DNA from: Dipteris shenzhenensis | Taxonomy: Eukaryota; Polypodiophyta; Polypodiopsida; Gleicheniales | DNA length: 64,000 nt | Strand: one strand, 5' to 3' | NCBI GenBank assembly: GCA_047967505.1 | Contig: CM106540.1 | Shown here: piece after piece, positions 24,620 to 35,286 of the stretch | Layout of the letters: each line of letters begins with the position of its first letter | Position numbering within the stretch: the stretch's first letter is position 1 | Program-made: the position numbers and the translations under genes | The notes under the pieces: model-generated | Told to the model about the DNA's origin: nothing | Seen by the model: the letters and a program-made list of their open reading frames with translations, nothing else | Database searches by the model: none

Positions 24620-24870
24620 CACCTACAGACGCACACACAGATGCATTTCCTTAATTAAAAAAAAAACTTACGTGTGTGTCTATTTACACATCTATAGACC
24701 CGCGTCTAAAGGTGCATCTATATAACAGACAGATGTGCCTATAGATGTGCCTATAGATGCGTATGCATACACATGCCTATAGATGCATAAATAGATGCCC
24801 TGCTAAAAATTCAAAAAAAATAGAGAGACGCATACATAAATGCGTTTATAGACGCGCATATAGACGCTCT
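24620..24870. repeat. CACTA-2 left subterminal repeats
   Basis: AGACGCG-type words as in CACTA-1 but more decayed (many AGATGC variants, consistent with C-to-T decay at CpG). Confidence 0.75.
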
Positions 24871-25273
24871 ATAGAATATTTTTTGTTAATAAAAGTTGAA
24901 TTTTATGTGGTTGAACAGAATTCTGTGTATGTTGTGCATGCTATGTAGTTACAAGAATCCCATTTTCACATTATGCAATTCAATTCTTATAGCCAACCAC
25001 ATTTTAATTAGCACAATTGCAAGCACATCTATAGTCGACGATTACAATTTCGAATAAAACATTACAACTCTAAAACGTTTAGTTCACAAGGCATTAATTG
25101 ATAGAACGTTACACAAGGAAATTGAAAGCCAAAAAAATAAAAGGAGTGTATATTAATTCATAGCTCAAAAAGTGCTTGTATGTACATATAGCATGAAGCC
25201 AAGCCACGTCCTGTGGCTTCAAGTACAAAAAATAAGAGGAGTGTATATATAAGAGAGGCACGAAGCCAAGCTA

Positions 25274-25625
25274 TGTAAAGATAGTGGGAGAGAAGGAAGG
25301 AGTCTCACTTGCGGCTTTCTCACATACACAATGGGGGAATACACACAGAGGTAGAGGCTGAAAACAGTTTTCCTTTTCTTAGTTGTAAAAGCCAAAAGAA
25401 CTGTAGTACAAAGAAATAGAAGAACCCTATATGTGGGTCTCAAACCAAACTCAGCTAACTAAGGTGGCATACTAACTGAGCCACGAACTAGAGTACATAA
25501 GGATAGCTGTCATCCAGCTATTGTTCATGGGCGGTGTACCAACTGCATCTGCAGCTAACAAGTCGGTGACATAAATGCACAACGATCACCCTGGCATATC
25601 ACGAGTGGAGCTCGATATCTCAACA
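25274..25625 (-). repeat. Copia 3' LTR
   Basis: In element orientation it starts TGTTGAGATATCGAG and ends CTATCTTTACA (TG...CA). The purine-rich GAGGGGGAG lies directly outside the start, as a polypurine tract should. The first 147 bp on the plus strand match 33640-33786. Confidence 0.85.
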
Positions 25626-27318
25626 CTCCCCCTCGAGCTCAATCCCAATTCCTGCATACCAAGCAGGTCTCTGAACTTGCGCAGCTTCTCTGCGCCCAAT
25701 GCCTTCGTGAATATGTCAGCTACCTGATCCTCTATGCTGACATAAACTAGATTAATAAGACCTAGTAAAACCTTCTCCCACACATAGTGATAATGCACCT
25801 CAATGTGCTTTGTTCTAGCATGATAGACTGGGTTATTTGCCAAGTGTATACTGCTCATGTTGTCACAATAAATGATAACTGGCCCATCTGTAGACTGATG
25901 CATATCATAAAGTAGCTCATGCAACCAACCTACCTCACATGCAGCCATTGCTGCATCCCTGTACTCAGGCTCTGTGCTCTACAAGGCAACTATAGGCTGT
26001 TTCTTACTGCTCTAAGTGATTGCAGCACTCCCAAAAGAGAACACATATCCACTAGTAGATCGTCTATCAGAAATACTACCAGCCCAATCAGCATCAGTGT
26101 ATCCATGCAACTGTATCTGAACCCCAGTCTCATAAAATAGTCCATACTGCAATGTGGACTTCACATACTTGAGTATGCGTCTAGCCGCATCCAAATGCGA
26201 TTTCCTTGGAGCTTGCATAAACTGACTTACCAATCCAACAACATAACTCAAATCTGGCTTGGTAATAGTCATATAAATCAAACTTCCTACTATGCGTCTG
26301 TACATAGTAGGGTCTTCCAGAAGCTCACCTGCATCTGCGCTCAGCTTCACATTCTGCTCCAAAGGAATTGAAATAGGCTTACAGCCTGTCATCCCATATT
26401 TGGACAGCATGTCCAATCCATACTGCCTCTACAAGAGCCGTATCCCACTTAGTGATCTAATCACCTCAATGCCCAAGAAATAACGTAGCTCTCCCAAATC
26501 CTTCATCTCAAACTTCTACTTCAATAGCATTTTCACATGAAGGATATCTTCATCACTATCACTTGTGATGATCAAATCATCAACATAAATGACAAGCAGC
26601 ATAATACCTTTCTCTGTTTTTCTCACATAAAGTGAGAAATCTGCCTTGGAAATCTGAAAGCCAATAGTGACAAGATACTCTCCTATCTTGTCAGACCATG
26701 TTCTAGGTGCTTGCTTCAAGCCATACAAGGCTTTCTTCAACCTGCAAACAAACTTAGGATGAACAGCATGAACATAACCTGGTGGCTGCTCCATAAAGAC
26801 CGCTTCCTGTAAATTGCCATGCAAGAAGGCATTCTTTACATCCATCTGATGTAAAGACCATCCCTTTGATGCAGCCATAGCAATGACTGCTCTTACGGTT
26901 GACATCCTTGCAACCAGACTGAATGTTTCTTCATAATCAATGCCATATGTCTGTGCATACCCCTTGACAACTAATCTTGCCTTGTATCTATTCACAGAAC
27001 CATCTGCATTGTGCTTCACCTTATAAACCCACTTACAGCCAATTGCATTCTTGTCTTTAGGCAAAGGCACCAATTCCCATGTAGCATTTGCTTCCAAGGC
27101 AACCATTTCTTCATCCATGGCTTTCTCCCATTTTTCTTTTCCCATGGCTTGCTCAAAAGAAGTGGGTTCTGGTTCCTGCATCACTTTGACCATATAGGCA
27201 TAGTGAATGGCTATAAATCCATCATCTTTCAGCCTATCCACAGGATACCTAGCTCTGGTAGACTTGCGCAAAATAGGCTCACTTCCAGGTGCTCTCAAAA
27301 CATCTCTGGTCTTCCTTA
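25586..27318 (-). pseudogene. Copia pol, 3' copy (RT and RNase H)
   Basis: The RT segment (27298-26516) has WELVPLPKDKNAIGCKWVYKVK, the MDVKNAFLHG aspartate motif and the catalytic YVDDL. It ends at a TAG where the parallel copy reads Gln (KMLLKQKF). RNase H follows (26416-25586) with HGYTDADWAG, YCDNMSSIHLANNP, the HIEVHYHYV motif and VADIFTKAL, interrupted by stops after GSAAIT. The 5' end breaks off at 27318, at the edge of the GC-rich insert. A TAG in the 'LL*RQYGLDMLSKYG' stretch is shared with the other pol copy. Confidence 0.85.
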
Positions 27319-27960
27319 CTCCGGGTCGGGTCGGGATGCATGGTGCACCCCGGCGACACTAGGCACACCCATGCCTCCAACCCGACACCGTCACGCCCCC
27401 ATCCCACGGTGGTGCCCTGGGCTCCTGGGTCGGGTCGGGACGCGTGGTACCCCTGAGCACCCGCGTCGACCCCGGCCACTCCCCGCGTCTCCAACCCGAT
27501 GCTGTCGCGCCCTCGATGCCCCCGTGCACCCATGCCTCCAACCCGACGCTGCCGCACCCCCATCCCACGATGGTGCCCCGAGCACCTGGGTGGAGACACG
27601 TGGCACCCCGATGACGCCAGGCGCACCCACGCCTCCAACCCAATTCCATCGTGCCCCCGTCCCACGGTGACGCCCTGACGCCGTGCCCCCGCCGTGGGCC
27701 CGAGCTCCCGCATCATTTCGGACCCGTGCCACGCGCCTCCGTCCCCGTGCACCGGCATCCCTCTCGGGCCCCAACGCGCCCTCGACGGTGGTGGTGCCCC
27801 TTGATCTTCAAGAGATCATAACTTTTGCATATGATGTCAGATCGAGGCGAGTCTTGAACGGTTGCGACATACTCTACGAGATACAAGCACGAGTCTTTTC
27901 TGAGACTACTCGTCCCAAACGTCAATTTGGGATCAAATATGCCTCACTCTTACATCCCCC
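27319..27960. repeat. GC-rich repeat insert, proximal part
   Basis: GC-rich sequence unlike its AT-rich surroundings. A unit containing CACCCATGCCTCCAACCCGA, then (C)GCCCCCATCCCACG and TGGTGCCC, recurs about five times to 27790. After it comes a unique stretch (27800-27955: GATCTTCAAGAGATCATAAC and following). Long ORFs here on both strands are products of the repeat composition. Confidence 0.75.
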
Positions 27961-28719
27961 TCCCCTTGTGGGCATGTCGCGTACCCCCCCCCCCCCCTAT
28001 GCCCCCCCCCCTCCCCCCCTCCCACACCCCGTGCCCCCCCACCCCCATGCCCCCCCCCCCTGCGCGCATGTCGCATACCCCCCCCACCCCCACCCCCACC
28101 CCCCATGCCCCCCCCCCCCACCCACCATGCCGCCCCCCCCTTGCGCGCATGTCGCATACCCCCCCCCAACACCCCATGCCCCCCCCCCTTGCGCGCATGT
28201 CGCGTACCCCCCCAACCCCGTGCGCCCCCCCTCCCCCCCCTTGCACGCATGTCGCGTACCCCCCCACCCCCACCCCCCATCCCCCCCCCTTGCGCGCATG
28301 TCGTGTACCCCCCCAACCCCCCCCCAAACCCCCCTTGCATGCATGTCGCGTACCCCCCCCCCCATGCCCCCCCCCTTGCGCGCATGTCGCGTACCCCCCC
28401 CCCCCCCAACACCCCATGCCCCCCCCCCCCCCCCCCCCACACACCCCCACCCCCACCCCCACCCCCCATGCCCCCCCCCCCCCCCCCCCCAAACACCCCA
28501 TGCCCCCCCCCTCCTTGCGCGCATGTCGCGTACCCCCCCTAACCCCATGCGCCCCCCCTCCCCCCCCCCTTGCGCGCATGTCGCGTACCCCCCCCACCCC
28601 CACCCCCCATGCCCCCCCCCCCCCAACACCCCATGCCCCCCCCCCCCCCCCCTTGCGCGCATGTCGCGTACCCCCCCCCCCCCCCCCCCACCCCCCCACC
28701 CCCACCCCCCATGCCCTAG
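27961..28719. repeat. C-rich minisatellite
   Basis: About eleven units of TTGCGCGCATGTCGCGTACC separated by C-runs of 6-20 broken by CCATG, CACCC or AACAC. The plus strand is almost purely C outside the unit core. The minus strand therefore has dozens of G-runs. Proline-rich and glycine-rich ORFs across it are artefacts. Confidence 0.95.
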
Positions 28720-28983
28720 GCAAAGGCACCAATTCCCATGTAGCATTTGCTTCCAAGGCATCCATTTCTTCATCCATGGTTTTCTCCCATTTTTCTTTTC
28801 CCATGGCTTGCTCAAAAGAAGTGGGTTCTGGTTCCTGCATCACTTTGACCATATAGGCATAGTGAATGGCTGTAAATCCATCATCTTTCAGCCTACTATC
28901 CACAGGATACCTAGCTCTGGTAGACTTGCGCAAAATAGGCTCACTTCCAGGTGCTCTCAAAACATCTCTGGTCTTCCTTACTC
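28720..28983 (-). pseudogene. Duplicated copia pol piece
   Basis: A second copy of 27055-27318 (RT N-terminal segment from GSEPILRKSTRARYPVD to ATWELVPLP), directly beside the C-rich insert and in the same orientation. It then joins abruptly, at CTTACTCC|AAGCTACC, to RNase H sequence of the other pol copy. Confidence 0.8.
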
Positions 28984-31501
28984 CAAGCTACCTCACATGC
29001 AGCCATTGCTGCACCCCTGTACTAAGCCTCTGTGCTCGACAAGGCAAGTGTAGGCTGTTTCTTGCTGCTCCAAGTGACTGCAGCACTCCCAAAAGAGAAC
29101 ACATATCCACTGGTAGATCGTCTATCAAAAATACTACCAGCCCAATTAATATCAGTGTATCCATGCAACTGTATCTAAACCCCAGTCTCATAAAATAGTC
29201 CATACTCCAATGTGGACTTCACATACCTCAGTATGCGTCTAGCCGCATCCAAATGCAGTTTCCTTGGAGCCTGCATAAATTGACTTACCAACCCAACAGC
29301 ATAGCTCAAATCTGGCCTGTAATAGTCATATAAATCAAACTTCCTACTAGCGTTTGTACATAGTAGGGTCTTCCAGAAGCTCGTGCCTGCATCTGCGCTC
29401 AGCTTCACATTCTGCTCCAAAGGAATTGAAATAGGCTTACAGCCTATCATCCCATATTTGGATAGCATGTCCAATCCATACTGCCTCTACAAGAGCCATA
29501 TCCCACTTGTGGATCTAATCACCTCAATGCCCAAGAAGTAATGCAGCTCTCCCAAATCCTTCATCTCAAACTTCTGCTTCAATAGCATTTTCACATGAAG
29601 GATATCTTCATCACTATCACCTGTGATGATCAAATCATCTACATAAATGGCAAGCAGCATAATAGCTTTCTTTGTTTTTCTCACATAAAGTGAGAAATCT
29701 GCCGTGGAAATATGAAAGCCAATAGTGATAAGATACTGTCCTATCTTGTCAGACCATGCTCTGGGTGCTTGCTTCAAGCCATACAAGGCTTTCTTCAACC
29801 TGCAAACAAACTTAGGATGAACATCATGCACATAACCTGGTGGCTGCTCTATATAGACCTCTTCTTGCAAATCACCATGCAAGAAGGCATTCTTTACATC
29901 CATCTCATGTAAAGACCATCCCTTTGATGCAGCCATAGCAATGACTGCTCTTACAGTTGCCATCCTTGCAACCAGATTGAATGTTTCTTCATAATCAATG
30001 CCATATGTCTGTGCATACCCCTTGACAACTAATGTTGCCTTGTATCTGCTCATAGAACCATCTGCATTGTGCTTCACCTTATAGACCCACTTGCAGCCAA
30101 TTGCATTCTTGTCTTTAGGCAAAGGCACCAATTCCCATGTAGCATTTGTTTCCAAGGCATCCATTTCTTCATCCATGGCTTTCTCCCATTTTTCTTTTCC
30201 CATGGCTTGCTCAAAAGAAGTGGGTTCTGGTTCTTGTATCACTTTGACCATATAGGCATAGTGAATGGCTGTAAATCCATCATATTTCAGCCTATCCACA
30301 TGATACTTAACTTTGGTAGACTTGCGCGAAATAGGCTCACTACTAGGTGCTCTCAAAACATTCCTTGTCTTCCTTACTCCATGTGTAACAATAGAAGGAA
30401 TACCCAACTCATCATCAACGCTCTGTTCTGAGCCACTGGATTCACCATCCACATAAGAGTGACCTGCATTCACATCAAACATGGGCTGATCTACCTTCTC
30501 TTTTCCTTTTCGTGATACCTGCATACCACTATCTGCATTGCTTTGAGGAGATTCTCCTGGTTTTAATCTCCCTATCCATGGCGAAGTATGTGAACCACTG
30601 CTAGAGGACACTGCAGGTCTACTAATATTTTGTGATTGCTGTTGTGAATTCTGTGCAGCACTACCATTTTGTGCATCTACATCATCAATCACATTTACTG
30701 GTTTATACCAGCTGCTGATCTTATAAAAAACAACATCTCTGCTCACTGTAAACTTATGAGTAGAAGGGTTATAGCATCTATACCCTTTCTGCTGTAGAGA
30801 ATAACCAATAAAGATGCACTTCTCAGCTTTTGGATCCAACTTGGACCTCAACTCATCTCGCACATGAACATAGGCAATGCAACAAAAAATTTTCAAATGA
30901 GAAATATCTGGTTTCCTACCAGTATACATCTCCTCTGGCGTCATGCCATGTATTGCTGCAGTGGGAGTCCTGTTCATTATGTAAACTGCTGTAGCAATTG
31001 CTTCAGCCTAATAATAATCTGGTAGGTCTTTTTCATTGAGGATGGCCTGAGATACCTCTCCAATATGCCTGTTTTTCCTTTCTGCAAGTTTTTTTGCTGT
31101 AAGGTATGACTGCATGAATATTGCTGCTTTATGCCGTGCTCCTGCAGGAACCTTGCAAACTCATTTGAGAGGTACTCTCCCCCTCCATCTGACCTTAGGC
31201 ATTTTATTTGCAGGCCTGTTTCTTTTTCAACCATAGCTTTAAAATCTTTGAAATGCCCAAACACTTCACTTTTCTTTTTCATAAAATACACCCAAACTTT
31301 TCTGCTGTAGTCATAAATAAAAGTGACAAAATAATGACAGCCTCCAATAGATGCAGCTTTAGTAGTCCACACATCAGAGTGGATTAATTCCAATGGCTTC
31401 TTACTCTCTTGAACATGTCTAGGAAATGGTTTCCTTGCCTGTTTTCCAAATTGACAGGCTTCACATACCTTATGCATTTCTACAACCTTGAATTTAGGCA
31501 A
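28984..31501 (-). pseudogene. Copia pol, 5' copy (integrase, RT, partial RNase H)
   Basis: The integrase (31501-30977) shows a CxxC zinc half (CEACQFGKQ), the HSDVW and RSDGGGEYLS catalytic aspartates and a broken 'TPQQ' region. The frame from 30977 continues with NRTPTAAIHGMTPEEMYTG, a linker, then RT with MDVKNAFLHGDLQEEVYIEQ and YVDDLIITGDSD. It stops at TAG near 29487, before DMLSKYGM. Partial RNase H (29474-28990) contains a frameshift at SADAG. It is truncated at 28984, where the duplicated RT piece begins. Confidence 0.85.
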
Positions 31502-31522
31502 TCCTGCAACAATATTTTGGGC

Positions 31523-32310
31523 CTACATTGATTTAAGTCGCTGTACATTAACATGACCAATGCGTTTATGCCAGATATCAATATCTGCAACTACACCGGT
31601 CCCATGTGCAAACATTGTTGCACTGAATTCAGGCATGTCTGCATCCAACGTAAACATCCTGCCCTTCTTCTTTCCTTTTGCTATCAAGCGACCGCTATTT
31701 TTCATATCCTCAACAAAGCATCCATGAGGATTAAATCTAACCTGCAAGCCTTGCTCAACCATTTGACCAAGAGAAACTAGGTTCTTGGTGATATTCGGGA
31801 CATGAAATACATCAGACAGGTATTTCTTACCCATCCTGCATAGACAAAGGAATTTTACCAATCTGCACAATAGGATGTGCAGTATCATCAGCAGTCTCCA
31901 CAAATCTTGGTCTTTCCATTTTCCTTGCATCCTGCATCCATTCTGCATGACCTGTCATGTGGTTTGATGCACCTAAGTCAACATACCACACATCATTACT
32001 TTCTTCTGCACTTGTCACAGAATTGGTCATGTGCTGCACCATAAACAAATGCTCATTTCTGTCATCACCCTGTCTACTAGAAGATGCATAATTCCCTTGC
32101 TGCAATTTTCCATTCATGATGTCATTCTGCATGACCTGTCATGTGGTTTGACGCACCTAAGTCAACATACCACACATCATTGCTTTCTTATGCACTTGTC
32201 AGAGAATTGGTCATGTGCTGCACCATAAAAAAATGCTCATTTCTGTCATCACCCTGTCTACTAGAAGATGTATAATTCCCTTGCTATAATTTTCCATTCA
32301 TGATGTCATT
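31523..32310 (-). pseudogene. Copia protease and pre-integrase region with tandem duplication
   Basis: The protease motif reads WYVDLGASNHMTGH, where the family consensus is D-S-G-A. About 180 bp including this motif are present twice in tandem (plus strand about 31942-32121 and 32122-32308). The pre-integrase domain (HKRIGHVN) follows. Stops separate the two copies. Confidence 0.75.
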
Positions 32311-33095
32311 CTGCTTTTTATAGCAATCTTTAGCCATATGACCCATTTTACCACAGTAGTAGCATTCAACATTGCTGTTTGCATTTTGGCCTCTTTGCCA
32401 TCCACCACGACCTCTTTGGCTCCCCCTGCCTCTAGAGTTACCATGTCCTCCTCCATAGGACTGGTTTTCTTGAGTTTGCTGCATATTCTGATTTCTACCA
32501 TGGCCTCCAGATTGGCTTGCTCTACCTCTGCCTCTACCTCTTCCAGCATTTGAGTAGAATTTGAGTAGAAGACAATTTCTTTTGAAGTTCCTCCTCCTGA
32601 AGAAGATGCACCACCATTTGAGCAAACAACTCCTCAAAATCAGGAAATTTTTCACGGACGGCAATGGATGTCCGGAACTGTGCATAATCCTTTCCTAGAC
32701 CATTCAAGGTCACAGTAACTAAATCATCATCTTCCACTGGCGACCCAATGGAAGCAAGTGCATCTGCAATTTTCTTCACCTTCATGTGGTAGTCATTGAT
32801 GCTCATATTTTCTCTCTGCACATTGTGCAACTCCTGCTTGAGCTACATTTTCCTGGCTTGCATATTTATGGTGTACATTTTTGCCAAAGTATCCCATGCC
32901 TCCTTTGGCATACTTGCATCCCGAATATGCATAATCATAGAATTTGAAATACTGATAGACAGCCAGTACATAACTTTTATGGCTCTCTCATGCCATCCTT
33001 TAAATGCCTGCATTTCTTGTTGATTTGGGAACATTAGGAAGAACTAGTTCTTCTTCATTTCCTGTAATGAACTCCCAATAGCCTTCAGACGCCAT
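32284..33095 (-). pseudogene. Copia gag
   Basis: A probable start ATG lies at 33095 (MASEGYWEF). A UBN2-type gag core follows (GWHERAIKVMYWLSISIS, KEAWDTLAKMY, YHMKVKKIADALASIG) and then an R/G/Q-rich stretch with the CCHC knuckle CYYCGKMGHMAKDC. Frame changes near 33040, a stop near 32843 and a frameshift near 32545 disable it. Confidence 0.75.
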
Positions 33096-33626
33096 TACAG
33101 AACACTACAAAATATTTTGTCACTATAAAAAACACAGCTTCTGCCTCACAAGGGCAAATCTGCAAAACTGACGAAAGTGGTATTTGATGACACAGTCACT
33201 TCGTAGTGATGATTTTGCATGAACAAGCAACAAGGATGATTCTGTGACTCCTAATATCTCTGTGCACAAGCATACGATGCAATTTTTATGGCAACTTTTC
33301 ACCGACCTGTGGAGCAGTGGTTGCACAGCAAAAATAGGGCCTTTTTCTTAGTGCTTGCGGAGAATTTCTGCCTCCAAAATGGGCCCCGAAATGGCCTCGA
33401 ATCAGAAAAATAAAGTCGCCGAGGGCTCCACCCTTGCCCGCGACATATATAGCCCTCTTGCCACATCGCGAAGGGCGTCTCAATCTGAGACAATGCACTC
33501 TTGCACTTTCTGGCTATGCTACCTGCAGAGATTTGCTCCCAAACTTGAAAAAGGAAAGCAACACTAGTCCTCTTACTAGGACACCGCAAACTTGGTTTGC
33601 TTTCTTGAGCTCCTTACCACGAACGA
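33096..33626 (-). other. Copia untranslated leader
   Basis: Sequence between the primer site and gag, about 530 bp, with no recognisable gene. Confidence 0.6.
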
Positions 33627-33639
33627 GGCTCTGATACCA
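33627..33639 (-). promoter_or_regulatory. Copia primer-binding site
   Basis: On the minus strand it reads TGGTATCAGAGCC, complementary to the 3' end of plant initiator Met-tRNA, directly after the LTR end CTTTACA. It primes minus-strand cDNA synthesis. Confidence 0.9.
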
Positions 33640-33786
33640 TGTAAAGATAGTGAGAGAGAAGGAAGGAGTCTCACTTGCGGCTTTCTCACATACACAATGG
33701 CAAAATACACACAAAGGTGGAGGCTGAAAACCATTTTCCTCTTCTTAGTTGTGAAAGCCAAAAGAACTCTAGTACAAAGAAATATA
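33640..33786 (-). repeat. Copia 5' LTR, truncated
   Basis: 147 bp matching the 3' LTR with about a dozen differences, then an abrupt switch to CACTA-2 sequence. Confidence 0.85.
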
Positions 33787-33787
33787 A

Positions 33788-35110
33788 GTCCTGTAAACGA
33801 GGAGCAACATGTATCAATGTATGAAAAATCAAATCTTTACTTACAATATTGACATTATTTAATTACTTTCAAATACTTGGGGGGGCTCTCTAGTAGCCCG
33901 GATATACTGCTCCTTAGTAATCAACTCGTCATCATAGAAGTGCCTCCATGTATCTCCTCTGCGATGGTGGCAGTGGTAGGTTGTCTTGACAGGAGTAGGG
34001 TATTTGCCCATGATATTAAGCTGCAAGATGACACAATTTGTGAAGGGGTTAGTACAAAGAAACAACCTCCCAATGAACTACATAAACAATATAATTTGAG
34101 ACCGATACTTACAAATTGGGCCTCCCATGATTCAACACCCTCTGCCCAAAAATTCCTGCTTTCATATTGCTCCATTTGGATCCTTCGTGCCTCCACGTGC
34201 TACAGATTGGGGTCTGCCTTTGCTACCTTCATTGCTTTCTTCCAGTCACGCTTGTGAATGGTGTGGGGCTGGCCCCTTGGTGGTTGACCTCCCTCGAGCT
34301 GGCAATCTCGACAAGTGCCTGCCTCTTAAGCGAAGATCTTTTATTACCAAGTATCGTAACAATCTTTGACTTGGTCCATTTATCTGTGAATTGAACATTG
34401 GGAGGATTGGGATACCTAGAGTGAACAACAGTGGGTCTCATCAGCCAACTTTTTTGGATGGTCTTTGTAGTGAATAAAGCAATCTCTATAGTTGGTAGCA
34501 ATTACAGAGAGTATGAAGGCCATGATGTCCTTCTCCCATGCATCCATCAAGATGCCTCTTTTCTGAGTGATGTCATAGTAAATCGTACCATCACCCTCTG
34601 GCATGTATGCATCATCTGAATCATCCCTGTCCCCACCACTACCCCCTCCAAAGCAGGCTACCATGCATCCCCCACCACTCTCCCTGCTACTACGCCTACT
34701 ACCCTATCATGTCGAGCTAGTATGTTGGTCGCTTGTACTTGGAGAAGCGACTCTTGACTACATGGGAGTACACTGGTCACTCGTAGCTAGAGAAGCGACT
34801 CTCAATGGCACGGGAGTACGACGACGGCTTTGTGAGGCAAAAGGAACTCCTAACCGTAGGGGGACAGAAGGGGCTCGGCTCTATAGCCGGCTGGTCTATC
34901 TCAACTTTGCTGGGGTAATCTCAGCTGGTGTGGGATTGGAGTGGTTTTCAGTCTATACTACCGACTCCTGGGGGGTGTTTGTAGTACCCATCATGTATGT
35001 GTATAACTTCGCAGGAGTGGGAGGGTGCCCCAAAATGTTATATAACTCCCAAAAGCTAGCATCCCAAAGATCAGGTGAGGCTGAAGATCCTAGCCACATG
35101 ATGAACTGAA
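33788..35110 (-). pseudogene. CACTA-2 accessory gene remnant
   Basis: Parallel to exons 1 and 2 of the CACTA-1 accessory gene: the IWxLYNILGHPPTPAKLY-like start (exon 1 from about 35096), DGTIYYDITQ, RYPNPPNVQFTDKW, KRSSLKRQAL, VESWEAQF, then after an intron a GKYPTPVKTTYHCHH block. It carries the same TAG after the NTPQESV stretch as CACTA-1, plus several frameshifts. Exon 3 was lost at the copia junction. Confidence 0.7.
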
Positions 35111-35125
35111 GAAAAGAAAAAAAGA

Positions 35126-35286
35126 AGACTACCATCGAGCATGCCCTTGTCACATGAGATGCAAAAGAAAAACTAGAGTGATAGCCTGACATTGAGCAAG
35201 CATTTACAAACTCCTGCATTCTTTGAATTAGAGTGACAGAAGTCTGTATCTGATTGCTCAATGTCAGGCTATTGAAGCTTCACATG
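35126..35286. other. Junction segment with a perfect inverted repeat
   Basis: ATAGCCTGACATTGAGCAA at 35181-35199 and its exact reverse complement at 35254-35272 flank a 54-bp loop. The surrounding sequence is not CACTA. Confidence 0.7.

Larger units (their letters stand above)
25274..33786 (-). mobile_element. Ty1/copia LTR retrotransposon, rearranged
   Basis: Read on the minus strand: a partial 5' LTR (33786-33640), a primer site complementary to initiator Met-tRNA (33639-33627), gag, protease, integrase, reverse transcriptase, RNase H, a polypurine tract (near 25634-25626) and a 352-bp 3' LTR (25625-25274). It inserted into CACTA-2. The pol region is partly present twice, with a C-rich insert between, and every gene has stops or frameshifts. 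The 5' LTR is cut at 33786, where CACTA-2 sequence resumes, so no target duplication can be read. Confidence 0.9.
24605..35125. mobile_element. CACTA-2, 5' part, interrupted by a copia element
   Basis: The left terminus CACAACAAGAAAATGCACC at 24605 is followed by subterminal AGACGC words (24620-24870) and sequence parallel to 16950-17262. The copia element then interrupts at 25274. CACTA homology resumes at 33788 (CCTGTAAAC, parallel to 17401) and runs to about 35125. The 140 bp between these points in CACTA-1 is missing. No TNP2 gene or right end is present in the window. In unit B the insertion site is empty (54820-54835). Confidence 0.8.

Noticed and set aside
27683-29053. 456-codon proline-rich ORF and the opposing glycine-rich ORFs
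   Set aside because: The ORFs cover the C-rich minisatellite and antisense copia sequence. Their length is a composition effect.
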